53,003 nucleotides of DNA. It comes from Drouetiella hepatica Uher 2000/2452 (GTDB taxonomy: Bacteria; Cyanobacteriota; Cyanobacteriia; Elainellales; Elainellaceae). The stretch's first letter is position 1. Each line of letters starts with the position of its first letter. Below the pieces are notes generated by a model, which saw only the letters and a program-made list of their open reading frames with translations, was not told the origin of the DNA and did not search any database. The stretch lies in NCBI GenBank assembly GCA_019359505.1, contig JAHHHD010000036.1, forward strand, positions 1-53,003. The letters run 5' to 3'. Positions 42,039-51,465 of the stretch are shown in pieces. Made by a program: the position numbers and the translations under genes.

Positions 42039-42158
42039 CTACGTTGCAGCAGGAGTAGCAATGTTCAAGTTGGCAACCATGCCATAGGTCGAGAGATAAT
42101 CTTCTAACTCATCTAGGTCAATTGAACCACTTTGGTCAGCATCCAGCGTTTTGAACAT
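42039..42158 (-). CDS. 39-residue ORF with a canonical EF-hand loop
   Basis: A short ORF starting at ATG 42158 and encoding MFKTLDADQSGSIDLDELED and 19 more residues. DADQSGSIDLDE (residues 6-17) is a perfect 12-residue EF-hand loop (Asp, Asp, Ser, Ile, Glu spacing). The reading frame extends upstream (ITDY-) without the rest of a calmodulin-like protein, so it is either a truncated EF-hand gene or a tiny Ca2+-binding peptide. It is in register with a same-strand run that also includes an EF-hand NADPH oxidase. Too short for default gene callers. Confidence 0.5.
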   Translation of the reverse strand: MFKTLDADQSGSIDLDELEDYLSTYGMVANLNIATPAAT

Positions 42159-42233
42159 ATAATCTGTAATATAGCTCCTCGGCGTTGCTGAAAAGTAATG
42201 ATTTTTCTACGAGAGAGTATGACTTTGAGATAG

Positions 42234-42602
42234 TTAGATCATTACAAAATCAGCAACGCCAGATTTTTCACCAATACGATGATCAATGTTAACCGGAGTA
42301 TCAAGTGACTTTAACAACTGGCTGATATCGAGCGCTATTTCACAGGTTTGCTTTGCTCGTCTCATGTGAGAGACGTAGACTGCATCAAATTTCACGCCTT
42401 TCTTCTTGATGTCATTTCCTGCCTGTCGTGCCTGTAGCCGACCAAAGGCAGTCAAATCAACATTCAAAACGCCTGCAAAAATATTGCGCTCATTGCTGGT
42501 ACTCTCACCATGCCGAACGAAGTATACCTGCCCAGTTTGACGAGCGCGGTCTTCTGCCTTGTTAGAAGGCAAGTTGTGAGAATCAGAAGTTGTCTTTGTC
42601 AT
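42234..42602 (-). CDS. Short histidine phosphatase-like protein
   Basis: A 122-residue protein with the start of a histidine-phosphatase domain. VYFVRHGESTSNERNIFAGV has the catalytic RHG, FGRLQARQAGNDIKKKGVKF follows, and SHMRRAKQTCEIAL has the second Arg. Members usually reach 180-220 residues with another His near the end, so this one either is a short form or has lost its C-terminus. A degraded copy with the same opening lies at 46322-46688, upstream of the NADPH oxidase, suggesting duplication in this locus. Possible substrates are phosphohistidine or small phosphate esters. Confidence 0.75.
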   Translation of the reverse strand: MTKTTSDSHNLPSNKAEDRARQTGQVYFVRHGESTSNERNIFAGVLNVDLTAFGRLQARQAGNDIKKKGVKFDAVYVSHMRRAKQTCEIALDISQLLKSLDTPVNIDHRIGEKSGVADFVMI

Positions 42603-42786
42603 CAGTTCTTGCTATTTTCCTTAACGTTTCCACTTTTATGAATGCGCGAATTAGCTTTCTACATTTTGGAATCTAAGACAACAGTTACCCGAGCCATTGT
42701 TTTATGGCATTCCAGTTTTGGAACGATGCAGTTGTTTAGCCAGTGGTTTGGGCTGTGTTGCAAAACTATGTCCACGCCAAAACCTA

Positions 42787-44178
42787 CTAGCTCAAAATTT
42801 GTTCAGCCGCAGCCTCACCTGTCTCAATAGCCCCTTCCATAAAGCCCTGCCAGTCAGCAATGTGTTCACCCGCAAAGTAAACATTTTCAAAATTACGCTC
42901 CAAGATCGGTCTAATAGTGAACCACTGCCCTGTGCCGTAAATGGCATAAGACCCTCTGGAATAGTCGTCGTTTCCCCAGTAATAGCTGACTTGCTTCAGC
43001 AGACGAGATCGCGTATCGATAAAAGCAGACTTTAAAGCATCATCAACGACTGCACTTCTCCACTCGTCAGACTGTCGAGCAAAAACATCTGCTTTGTCCC
43101 CAATCACATAGGAGATTAGAACTCCCTTTTGAGAAGGTTGATTCTTGGTTGCATGATAAAGATAATGGGGTAAAACATCGGTTACTAAGTCATAGCTCTC
43201 ATCATTCCAAAATCGCTGATTGTAAAGCAAAGCATTCTTATTAATTCGCGCATACTGCAACCCGCTGATTGCCCGTTGCTTATCGCGAGGCAGCATTGGT
43301 TCCCAAGCAATCTGTTTCATTGCAAATGTAGGCAGAGTGCAGATTACTTTGTTCGCCTCGATTTTGAAACCATTACTGCAAGTGATTGTGACGGTCTCAC
43401 CTGACTGAACAATTGAGACAACCCGATGATTCAGCAGGATTTGCTCTGGTTTGAGCTTGGCTGCTATTGCTTTAGCAAGCTGCTGATTGCCTCCTACAAT
43501 CTTGTAGTCCATTTCATTTTTCCTGCTGGACTCTGCGTATTCTGACAATGCTGCAAAGGCAGAAACCTGACGGATACTTTCACCAAAATCAGTACTGTCT
43601 ATCAACTCCCTAACATCTAAATCCTGACCGCTAATACCGTTATCGACAAGATAACGCCACCAGTCCATCTGATCAAGATCAATTTTGTCTTCCTCGCTTA
43701 GGTTTGCATAGTTGTCAAGAATTTCCTGGAATTTATTTTTCCAGGCATCTGAATACGCCCAAGCCTCTTTTTCAAAGTACTTGCCGTTGTAAATCAAACG
43801 GGTATTGAGCTGATTGTTCTTAAGTTCCAGTCCTAATTCTTTGCACAGTGAAAGCAATCGTGCATGGGATGCCCCGACCCACTCTGCACCCAACTCGACT
43901 ACCAAGTTATCAGCGTCATCGATCGTATGTGAGAGTACTCTTCCCCCAATGCGCGGTCGGGCTTCTAAAATAGTCGCATCAGTTCCCTGCTTTGAGAGGA
44001 AATATGCTGCCGCCAGTCCAGAAAATCCAGCTCCTAGAATCACAATTTTGGCGGGTGTGCTGGTAGCCATTTGAAAGGTTTTAGAGGCAGCCATTGCCCT
44101 CGCAGGTGCGATCGAGGCTCCTGCTAAAACAACGGGTGCGATCGAGGCTCCTGCTAAAAACTTTCTCCGAGTAATCAT
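42787..44178 (-). CDS. Tat-exported flavin monoamine oxidase
   Basis: A 463-residue FAD enzyme. The N-terminus MITRRKFLAGASIAPVVLAG is a twin-arginine signal, but carries a 10-residue direct duplication (LAGASIAP twice), so the signal h-region is longer than usual. After it comes KIVILGAGFSGLAAAYFLSK, the FAD-binding GxGxxG, then LEARPRIGGRV (the second FAD motif), and VVELGAEWVGASH. The C-terminal NVYFAGEHIADWQGFMEGAI is the second FAD loop. The fold is monoamine/polyamine oxidase; the reaction oxidises an amine to an aldehyde and releases H2O2, here in the periplasm or thylakoid lumen. It follows the NADPH oxidase gene by 97 nt on the same strand. Confidence 0.92.
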   Translation of the reverse strand: MITRRKFLAGASIAPVVLAGASIAPARAMAASKTFQMATSTPAKIVILGAGFSGLAAAYFLSKQGTDATILEARPRIGGRVLSHTIDDADNLVVELGAEWVGASHARLLSLCKELGLELKNNQLNTRLIYNGKYFEKEAWAYSDAWKNKFQEILDNYANLSEEDKIDLDQMDWWRYLVDNGISGQDLDVRELIDSTDFGESIRQVSAFAALSEYAESSRKNEMDYKIVGGNQQLAKAIAAKLKPEQILLNHRVVSIVQSGETVTITCSNGFKIEANKVICTLPTFAMKQIAWEPMLPRDKQRAISGLQYARINKNALLYNQRFWNDESYDLVTDVLPHYLYHATKNQPSQKGVLISYVIGDKADVFARQSDEWRSAVVDDALKSAFIDTRSRLLKQVSYYWGNDDYSRGSYAIYGTGQWFTIRPILERNFENVYFAGEHIADWQGFMEGAIETGEAAAEQILS

Positions 44179-44275
44179 AAAACGTTCCTTATCCCTATTT
44201 TTGCCTCAAGCTCTTAACGGGTTGATGAGCACAATAGCAGCGCATCATCGAAGGCTTATCACCCCAGAAACTTTG

Positions 44276-46300
44276 CTAAAAATTCTCTTTCCTGTAGCCA
44301 AATCCGTATTTGTGACAGAGATGTCTTAATTGCAATGACAATCCTGGAGGTCCGCAGAAATAGACATCAACTTTATCCGGCGCGTGCTGCTGTGCTATGT
44401 CGCGGAAAATCTTATCCCAGTCTGGACGCCCCGTTTGTGTACGGCTCTTTAAACCTGTGATCAAGTCGACCTGCGTTTGAGCATGCATCAAATCCATTGC
44501 CACAAACAGGGTGCTAGATTTCATATCTGACTTTTGTTGGGCACCTGTCAGATACAAGTTAATGTCAAATAGGTCATTAGTGTCTTGGGCTTCAATTCTG
44601 GATAGGAGTTCAACAAACCATTCAAACGCTTTTTGCTCTCGGTTGAGCCAGAAAAAATGTACCTTTTGCAACCGCATGCCTGAAGAACCGTGTTGGCTTC
44701 GATACAGCATACTCTTTAGAATAGAGGCAAATGGAGTTACGCCAATACCTGCACCGATGAGAATAGCGTACTTAGATTCAAAAATGTGGGTACTGGGTGT
44801 CCCATAGGGTCCATCTAAATGAACAAGTACTCCAGGCTCGTATTTAGAGCTACCTGACCGTATCCACTGCTCATGCTGTTCTCGGAAGAGCTGATAAAGT
44901 TTTCCAGTCCAACTGCCCGCAGAGCGGATGTGTACCGATAAGACATCCTGCATTTCGGGAGCACTGCTAATTGTGAATGGATGCCATTCATATTTAGACA
45001 GACTGGGACATTTAACAAACACATAGTCCCCTGGTTGATAGTGAAAAGATTGCGGACGTGCAATTTCCAAACCTAGAACTTTTGAGGGGAGTAGAGAGGC
45101 ATTAACAACATAGGCTGGATCTTTTGTATTTCGAGCGCGAATGACCTGTTCGATCGCAAATCCTAATACGGGTACCAATACCCACTGCCAAAATACTGGG
45201 CCATGAACTAATGCCAGGACAAACCAGACGACATACAGCATATGAGCCGTATAGAAAAGCGCAAATTTTCCGCCTTTACGAATCGGAGCTTGTGCTGTTA
45301 CCCACATAATTGCGAAAACTAGCAGTAACAAAAAGCCTGACAAGCCAGCCTTCGTCTCAAAAAGACTCTGAGCAAAGGGAACGGGTAATGTAGTGTAATT
45401 AAGAAAATGGGCGATCGTATGTGCGATCGCAAAGCCAAACATGAACTGACCCACGAGTTTGTGAAACTCAATGCCCTCATCTATCGGAAGATAGTTGTTG
45501 ATGCTTGTTTTGCGAAGCCAAGTCATAAAATGCCGCAGCATCGGAATTAGAATCAAAGCGCCGTTGAAGTTTAGCGCTGCCCCACATCCCCGCGCGATTT
45601 GAACATATAAATTTGCGCCTTGGTCTGCATATCGATCGGCTGCCCAAAAGAAAAGCAACAAATTGGCAATAAGGTAGAGAGACAAAAAAGCGATTTTGAT
45701 CCAATTGTTTTGAATGTAATGCTTGATGTAAGACTTTCGCGACCTCTTCTTAGGCACAACGGGTATTGCGTCATCTGGCTTGCGAGGTTTCAGCCAACTA
45801 ACGGGGCTAACTGCCATTGCCTCAAGAAGATCGGGATGCTTTTCTATTAAACCTTTGAACTCTTCAAACGAAATTTCGCCACTTTTATCCGTGTCCGCTT
45901 CTAGGAACAAAATGTCAACTAGAGCGGTAACTTGTTCTGGCGGGAAGTTGAGATTGTTTTCGTTCAAGCTAGCGACTATCAAGTGAGAAACTTCGTCTTT
46001 TTCGATGGCACCATCTCCGTTTATGTCGTGCAACTGATAAGCGAATTTCAGTTTTTCCTCTTCAGTTGTAAAGACAAGTTCCTCTACTGTTTTCAAAAAT
46101 TCTTCGCTATCAATAATCCCAGTTCTATCATTATCAAACAGGGAAAACATTCGTTCTGCGAAATACTCATCCTTCAGCCCCAGAGCTTTCTTAAACTCTG
46201 AGCGATCGATGCTCTGATCTTTTCCAGCAATCTTAGTAAAGACTTGTCGCAATTCCTCTAAAATTTTTCTTGGCGTATCCATTTTTCTTGGCGTATCCAT
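44276..46300 (-). CDS. EF-hand NADPH oxidase, NOX5-like
   Basis: A 674-residue superoxide-generating flavocytochrome. The N-terminus repeats MDTPRK twice because an 18-bp unit is duplicated. Three canonical EF-hand loops occur at 56-67 (DNDRTGIIDSEE), 92-103 (DINGDGAIEKDE) and 136-147 (DTDKSGEISFEE). The six-helix ferric-reductase-like domain has the two bis-His heme pairs: FHKLVGQFMFGFAIAHTIAH and YTAHMLYVVWFVLALVHG. The dehydrogenase domain has HPFTISSAPEM (FAD), GAGIGVTPFASILKSML (NADPH) and VYFCGPPGLS (C-terminal NADPH). Ca2+ should activate it, and electrons cross the membrane to O2. This layout is well known for eukaryotic NOX5 and some cyanobacterial NOX. It heads the same-strand run of redox genes. 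Confidence 0.95.
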   Translation of the reverse strand: MDTPRKMDTPRKILEELRQVFTKIAGKDQSIDRSEFKKALGLKDEYFAERMFSLFDNDRTGIIDSEEFLKTVEELVFTTEEEKLKFAYQLHDINGDGAIEKDEVSHLIVASLNENNLNFPPEQVTALVDILFLEADTDKSGEISFEEFKGLIEKHPDLLEAMAVSPVSWLKPRKPDDAIPVVPKKRSRKSYIKHYIQNNWIKIAFLSLYLIANLLLFFWAADRYADQGANLYVQIARGCGAALNFNGALILIPMLRHFMTWLRKTSINNYLPIDEGIEFHKLVGQFMFGFAIAHTIAHFLNYTTLPVPFAQSLFETKAGLSGFLLLLVFAIMWVTAQAPIRKGGKFALFYTAHMLYVVWFVLALVHGPVFWQWVLVPVLGFAIEQVIRARNTKDPAYVVNASLLPSKVLGLEIARPQSFHYQPGDYVFVKCPSLSKYEWHPFTISSAPEMQDVLSVHIRSAGSWTGKLYQLFREQHEQWIRSGSSKYEPGVLVHLDGPYGTPSTHIFESKYAILIGAGIGVTPFASILKSMLYRSQHGSSGMRLQKVHFFWLNREQKAFEWFVELLSRIEAQDTNDLFDINLYLTGAQQKSDMKSSTLFVAMDLMHAQTQVDLITGLKSRTQTGRPDWDKIFRDIAQQHAPDKVDVYFCGPPGLSLQLRHLCHKYGFGYRKENF

Positions 46301-46321
46301 CGTTAGACTAACCTCAAAGTT

Positions 46322-46688
46322 TTAATCAATTGAGTAATTTAGATAAGCGTACTCGTGACCTTGTCGCGAGATCTGATAATCAACCTCAGCAGAAGTATCA
46401 GGCGACTTCAGCGCCTGACTTTCAGTAAGGGGGATTTCACAAGCTTGCCGTGCCCTTCTCATGTGAGACCTATATGTAGCATCAAGATTCACACTTCTTT
46501 GTTCTAATGTCAACTCCTGCACGGCGTGCCTGAACCCGACAAAATGTAGTGAGGTCAATATCTGGTATTCCCACTAGGATTCCCCAAAAAATGTTGTGTT
46601 CGCTGCTGGTACTTTCACCATGCCGACATAAAGTGGGCACATCCTAGATGCTTATCTTTTTGTACAGCAGAGGCACTGGCAGAGTCAT
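46322..46688 (-). pseudogene. Degraded copy of the histidine phosphatase-like gene
   Basis: Minus-strand frames read RHGESTSSEHNIFWGI, then IDLTTFCRVQARRAGVDIRT, then after a +1 frameshift VNLDATYRSHMRRARQACEI. They align from end to end with the gene at 42234-42602. There is also an in-frame stop near the start and the C-terminal part diverges. It lies just upstream of the NADPH oxidase, at the other edge of the same locus. Confidence 0.85.
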
Positions 46689-47127
46689 TAGTTCTTAGCA
46701 AAGGATTAAGAGAAACCTATCCCAGCATTAAGAGTTTTAAGTTAAGTAACCTTAAAGTGCAAGAGCTGTCTCACAAGCACAATAAGGCATAATTCACAAA
46801 TTCATCAAGATCGCCAAACTTCTCATTGCTGAGTAGATGATCTGGGGGAACCTTAACTACAGTCTCCATTGTTTGGTTGAAAAGCTGTTGACCTTACTCA
46901 CGATCGCTGTCGAGTCCCTAGCGCTAAGGCAAACGTATGAAAAGTTCTGAGAACAGACCTACCCCTATCTGCAATCTAAAGCCCATACCAAAAGCGTATA
47001 CTAGTAGCTAAAAACACCTTACAGTAGGCGTAATTTGTTAAGAATTTTTGCAACAAAAGAGTTTGAGAGTCAATAACGCAGTTTTATGCGTCTGCCTACC
47101 GCTATTCATTAGTCCTCATTGTGAAAA
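46689..47127. promoter_or_regulatory. Divergent control region between the two redox gene runs
   Basis: About 440 bp between the dead phosphatase copy and the globin-receptor gene. The plus-strand receptor run must start within it. No defined promoter boxes can be supported, and no coding frame is present. Confidence 0.4.
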
Positions 47128-49728
47128 ATGTCAGATTCTCAAAATCGCCTGAGTAAGTTCTCCAATAGCTCTTTAGACAATCTCAAACTGGGCAACTGGA
47201 CAATTAAATCCAAGCTGCAAGCGTTGCTACTAGGAGTGAGTCTCGGTTCTGTAGTGGTCGTCAGCGGAATTGGTTGGTATCAGACACAAGCTATCCTCAG
47301 AACCAAGATTGCTGAACAACTTGCAGGGGTAAGCACTACCAAAGGTGAGCAGTTTGAGGCGTACTTTAACAATTTGAATAACCAGGTTGGAATGCTGGCA
47401 GCAGACGGCAACGTTGTTAGAGCGATGGTGGAGTTGAATGCGGGTTTCCGCATCCTGGAGAGCAGCCCTGTTTCTCCCGAATGGGATAAAGCTCTAAATA
47501 CTTACTATACAGAGCAATTTTTCCCTCGATTGCAAAAGAATCTACCTGCTCAGGCAGTGAAACCCAGTGTCTATGTGCCCATTGGGCAAGCCACTCGCTA
47601 TCTCCAGTACTACTACATTACTGCTAATCCTAACCCGGTCGGCGAGAAGGAAAAACTTTTTGATGCAGGTGATGGCAGCAACTATAGCCAAGCTCATGCC
47701 AAATATCAAGAATTCTTTGCCGGAATTATTAAAAAATTTGGTTATTACGATCTGTTTTTAATTAACCATAAAACGGGTGATATCGTTTATTCCTACTTTA
47801 AGGAAACAGATTTTGCCACTAATCGACTCCAAGGTTTTTATGCTCAGAGTGCGTTAACGGATTTAGTGCAGTCAGTTCAGGCAAATCCTGAACAGGGCAG
47901 CATTCAGGTTGCTGATTTCAAACCTTACCGCCCTTCTTATAACGCTCCAGCCGCTTTTCTAGCAACGCCTATTTACAGCGGCTCTAACATAATCGGCATC
48001 TTGGCGATGCAAATTCCTACTAAAGAGATCGACAACGCGATTAGCCGAGATAACAATTGGGAAGCTAGCGGTTTAAAGAAAACAGGGGAAGCTTATTTGG
48101 TTGGACCTGATTCCCTCATGCGTTCCACCTCTCGTTTTTGGGTTGGAGATTCCAAAAAATATCAAAACGCTGTTCGTTACATGGAGACTGACCCAAAAAC
48201 TCTGGAGCTGATGGATAACTTCAATACAACCATTGGGTTACAGAAAATTGATAGCTCGGCTTCCAAGGCAGCTTTGGCAGGGCAAAGAGGCATGACAGTA
48301 ACCCGCAATTACCGAGGAGCGGAGGTGTTGAGTTCTTATGCTCCTTTAAAGTTGAACGGGTTGAATTGGGCGATTTTGGCAGAGATGGAGGTGAATGAAG
48401 CCTATAGCCCACTTTACAGATTGCAGGGGACTTTGCTGATTGCGGCAGCGCTTTTCTTACTGGCAACGGCGTTTTTAGCGGCAATTGCGGCGAGGATGTT
48501 TACCGCTCCCCTGCGTCGCCTGACAGATAACATCCAGAAACTTGTTGCCGGGGAGTTGGACACAGAAATCGCGGTTAAATCTCAAGATGAGTTTGGGGAG
48601 CTAGACACAGAGTTTCAAGGGGTAGCGAACAAATTACGCCAAGCTGAAGAGCAGCTAGAGATCAAGAACAAAGAGAATGAGATTCTCTTGAAAACTATCT
48701 TACCCAAGACGATCGTCGAGCGTAGAAAACAAGGGGAGTTGTCGATCGCCGACAGCCTCAAACAAGTCACCATTCTCAATGCTCATCTAGCAGGGTTTTC
48801 TCAATTAAGCAAACAGCTTTCGCCGCAAGAGACAGCCACATTGCTGACCGAGCTATTTGATGAATTTGACTCAGCAGCAGAACGCTATGGCTTAGAACGC
48901 CAAAACTCCCTAAGCACAGACTATATGGCGGTTTGTGGACTCACCCAGGCCAGATTTGACCACAGTAAGCGAACGGTTGATTTTGCCCTAGTCATGTTAG
49001 AAATCATTCAGCGCTTGAATGCTAAGTATGATTCTGCCTTGGCTTTACGCATCGGCATTGATGCAGGTCCTGTGACAACAGGGATAGTCGGAACACAGAG
49101 GCTTGGATACGGTGTTTGGGGAGAAGCAGCGTATATCGCCAGCAGTCTCCAGAGCCAAGCTGATTTGAACTATATTTTGCTGACTCAAACTGTGCACGAA
49201 CGAATCGCAGATAGCTACACTTTCATTCAAAATCCTGGAGTAAAAATTCAAGGGCTGGGAGAAGTAGCAACCTGGACGTTGGTAACTGCTAAAAAGCTAG
49301 AACTAACTCAAGTGGCGTTGGTTCAATCCTCCTTTGAAAAAGTGAAGCCGATTGCTGATAAAGCTGCCGAACTATTCTACCAACGCCTGTTTGAATTGAG
49401 CCCCGACCTGCGTCCTCTATTTAAGGGAGATATGAAACAGCAGGAACGTAAGCTAATGGCTACGCTTGCCCTCGCCGTAGAAGGTTTGCGCCAGCCAGAG
49501 CAAATTATCGCAACCGTCCAGGATTTAGGTCGCCGTCATGCGGGCTATGGAGTTAAAGATGAATACTACGATACTGTTGGGGAGGCGCTGCTGTGGACTT
49601 TGGCACAAGGTCTGGATGAAGAGTTTACTGTGCTAGTCCGAAAAGCATGGGAAGAAGCCTACACATTCCTGAGCGAAATTATGAAAGTAGCAGCAGCAGA
49701 ACTTGAGTTGGAAAAGATAGGGGTGTAA
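47128..49728 (+). CDS. Cache-HAMP-cyclase-homology-globin receptor with a degenerate cyclase site
   Basis: An 866-residue membrane sensor. TM1 is around residues 30-50 and a double-Cache-type extracytoplasmic domain fills 51-425. TM2 (LLIAAALFLLATAFLAAIAA) is near 430-452, followed by HAMP (FTAPLRRLTDNIQKLVAGEL). A class III cyclase homology domain follows (~545-735), then a C-terminal globin (~740-855, proximal His804 in GRRHAGYG). The cyclase active site is lost: the first metal Asp is His553 (NAHLAGFS), the second is in the altered STDYMAV (596-602) without the usual G-D, the purine-binding Lys and Asp are changed, and the usual Asn and Arg are Tyr669 and Ser673. The domain probably signals through dimerisation only. 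It is first in the plus-strand run with a MscS-type channel. Confidence 0.9.
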   Translation: MSDSQNRLSKFSNSSLDNLKLGNWTIKSKLQALLLGVSLGSVVVVSGIGWYQTQAILRTKIAEQLAGVSTTKGEQFEAYFNNLNNQVGMLAADGNVVRAMVELNAGFRILESSPVSPEWDKALNTYYTEQFFPRLQKNLPAQAVKPSVYVPIGQATRYLQYYYITANPNPVGEKEKLFDAGDGSNYSQAHAKYQEFFAGIIKKFGYYDLFLINHKTGDIVYSYFKETDFATNRLQGFYAQSALTDLVQSVQANPEQGSIQVADFKPYRPSYNAPAAFLATPIYSGSNIIGILAMQIPTKEIDNAISRDNNWEASGLKKTGEAYLVGPDSLMRSTSRFWVGDSKKYQNAVRYMETDPKTLELMDNFNTTIGLQKIDSSASKAALAGQRGMTVTRNYRGAEVLSSYAPLKLNGLNWAILAEMEVNEAYSPLYRLQGTLLIAAALFLLATAFLAAIAARMFTAPLRRLTDNIQKLVAGELDTEIAVKSQDEFGELDTEFQGVANKLRQAEEQLEIKNKENEILLKTILPKTIVERRKQGELSIADSLKQVTILNAHLAGFSQLSKQLSPQETATLLTELFDEFDSAAERYGLERQNSLSTDYMAVCGLTQARFDHSKRTVDFALVMLEIIQRLNAKYDSALALRIGIDAGPVTTGIVGTQRLGYGVWGEAAYIASSLQSQADLNYILLTQTVHERIADSYTFIQNPGVKIQGLGEVATWTLVTAKKLELTQVALVQSSFEKVKPIADKAAELFYQRLFELSPDLRPLFKGDMKQQERKLMATLALAVEGLRQPEQIIATVQDLGRRHAGYGVKDEYYDTVGEALLWTLAQGLDEEFTVLVRKAWEEAYTFLSEIMKVAAAELELEKIGV

Positions 49729-49772
49729 CAAGGATGTCTGAAAAGTCCCACAGTGAGTAGCCAAACGTTTTA

Positions 49773-49848
49773 GATCCCCCTAAATCCCCCTTAAAAAGGG
49801 GGACTTTGAGTCTGGTTCCCCCTTTTTTAAGGGGGGCTAGGGGGGATC
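49773..49848. repeat. Imperfect inverted repeat, common cyanobacterial type
   Basis: GATCCCCCTAAATCCCCCTT (left) and the matching AGGGGGG-rich right arm form a long hairpin of 76 bp between the receptor gene and the MscS gene. Repeats of this GATCCCCC type are abundant in cyanobacterial genomes. It is not followed by a clean T-run, so a terminator role is unproven. Confidence 0.75.
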
Positions 49849-49968
49849 TTAAAGTGACTGAAAGCACAGCTAGCACCTTTTTAGACATTCTCTAAATGTC
49901 AATGCGTAAGTCCTAGAGTCATAAAAACTCCTTACTAATCACTATTTATCATTCGTTAAAAAACAGTC

Positions 49969-51465
49969 ATGGATAGATCACTTCTAGGATGGCTATTGCT
50001 TTTGGGACTGGGATTCCCATTGCTGAGTATCTTGCTTGATGAAGCTGCCTCAAGATTGGCGCGGCAGCAGCATCCCTTAGCGGTGGGTCTGCGCCAGGTG
50101 CGCGCGTATGTGCTGCCGCCGCTAGCCGTGCTGTTAGTTATGCGGCAGGTTTTGAGTGTCGCTGGCGAAGATTCCTGGGCACGTTTTGTAGAAACGTTAA
50201 CCTGGGTTGCTGTTATTGTGGCAGGACTATCTTTAATCAACGCCCTGTTGACCACAAAAAAGCAACCGATCGCGCCGATTAGATGGCAAATCCATGTTCC
50301 TAGCCTGTTCTTTCAGGCGGCTAGGGGTGCAGCGATCTTAGCCATTGGCTATCACGTTCTCAATGGAGTTTGGAGTATAAACCTGACTGGCTTAGGTTCC
50401 AGTGTGGGGATAGCTTCAGCAGTCATTGCCTTAGCGCTGCAAGATACCCTCAGTAACCTGGTGTCAGGATTACTGCTACTATTTGCCAAGCCCTTCAGAA
50501 CAGGTGACTGGATTGAGGTAGATGGAAAGCAGGGGCGGGTGATTGAACAAAACTGGTGGTCAGTCACTATAAAAAATCCTTCGCTGACATTCAACGTCCC
50601 CAATGGGGTGTTATCGAAAGCAAGCATTAGCAATTACGGTCAGAGAGGAATCTGGAAAAGTATTTACGCCTCATTTTCTTATGACGATTCTCCTAGCGAA
50701 GTGATTTCAGCCCTGAATACCTTGACTGAAGGTATAGATTTAATCGAAGCCAAAGATCCTGCTCTGGTTAGTTCCTATGAAGACTCTAGTATCACTTACA
50801 AGCTTGCCTATACAGTACTGCCTGAAAAAGATTGGATCGTTTCTGCGGAACTCAAATTTCGACTTTACTATATAACCCAACGTTATAGCTTTACTACGCC
50901 TTATCCGATTGCAGTACAGTACGAAGTCGATGCTAAAGAAGGAATACCAAGCCGGATTCCCCAAGTCCTAGAGAATCGCCAACAGGAATTGGCAACTTAT
51001 TTGCGATCGCTCCCATATTTCCTAACGCTCAATGATAATCAGGTTGAGAAATTGGCTGAACGGGCGAGGTTTAAAGCCTATGGTAAGGGTGAGTTAATTA
51101 TTCGAGAAGGTAGAAAAGACGAGGGGCTTTATATTATCTTCAAAGGCATGGGGCACGCCTATCTAACCGATGAGCAAGGTGACCGCCAGATAGTGGATGA
51201 GCTTGAACTTAATGAAGCCTTTGGTGAAATGGCTATCTTTCCAGGAGAGGTTAGTCCAGTAACAGCTGTTGCCACTGAAGATGTTGAGGTTGTAGTTATC
51301 CCAGCCAAAGAGATGATTGAAGCGATCGAGTCTAACCACAGATTTGCCTCAGAGATTCTTCAGTATATTGAGGAACGGAAAAAGATGGTTCGACTTGCCA
51401 AAGGTATCAAAGATGAGGCGAGTCCACTCACAAGTAACAATGGTCATCGAGTGCAAACGGGATGA
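49969..51465 (+). CDS. MscS-family mechanosensitive channel with cyclic-nucleotide-binding-like domain
   Basis: A 498-residue channel. TM helices occupy about residues 5-25, 45-65, 75-95 and 112-132, and the pore helix region GLGSSVGIASAVIALALQDT (about 142-161), followed by LSNLVSGLLLLFAKPFRTGD, is the conserved MscS TM3/beta domain start. The beta and alpha/beta domains follow to about 330. Residues ~345-470 are a CNB-type domain: AYGKGELIIREGRKDEGLYI and FGEMAIFPGEVSPVTAVATE. The phosphate-binding cassette has the Gly-Glu but lacks the usual Arg, so ligand binding may be altered. The stop overlaps the next start by 4 nt. The globin receptor with a dead cyclase is 240 bp upstream, so a signalling link is attractive but unproven. 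Confidence 0.92.
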   Translation: MDRSLLGWLLLLGLGFPLLSILLDEAASRLARQQHPLAVGLRQVRAYVLPPLAVLLVMRQVLSVAGEDSWARFVETLTWVAVIVAGLSLINALLTTKKQPIAPIRWQIHVPSLFFQAARGAAILAIGYHVLNGVWSINLTGLGSSVGIASAVIALALQDTLSNLVSGLLLLFAKPFRTGDWIEVDGKQGRVIEQNWWSVTIKNPSLTFNVPNGVLSKASISNYGQRGIWKSIYASFSYDDSPSEVISALNTLTEGIDLIEAKDPALVSSYEDSSITYKLAYTVLPEKDWIVSAELKFRLYYITQRYSFTTPYPIAVQYEVDAKEGIPSRIPQVLENRQQELATYLRSLPYFLTLNDNQVEKLAERARFKAYGKGELIIREGRKDEGLYIIFKGMGHAYLTDEQGDRQIVDELELNEAFGEMAIFPGEVSPVTAVATEDVEVVVIPAKEMIEAIESNHRFASEILQYIEERKKMVRLAKGIKDEASPLTSNNGHRVQTG

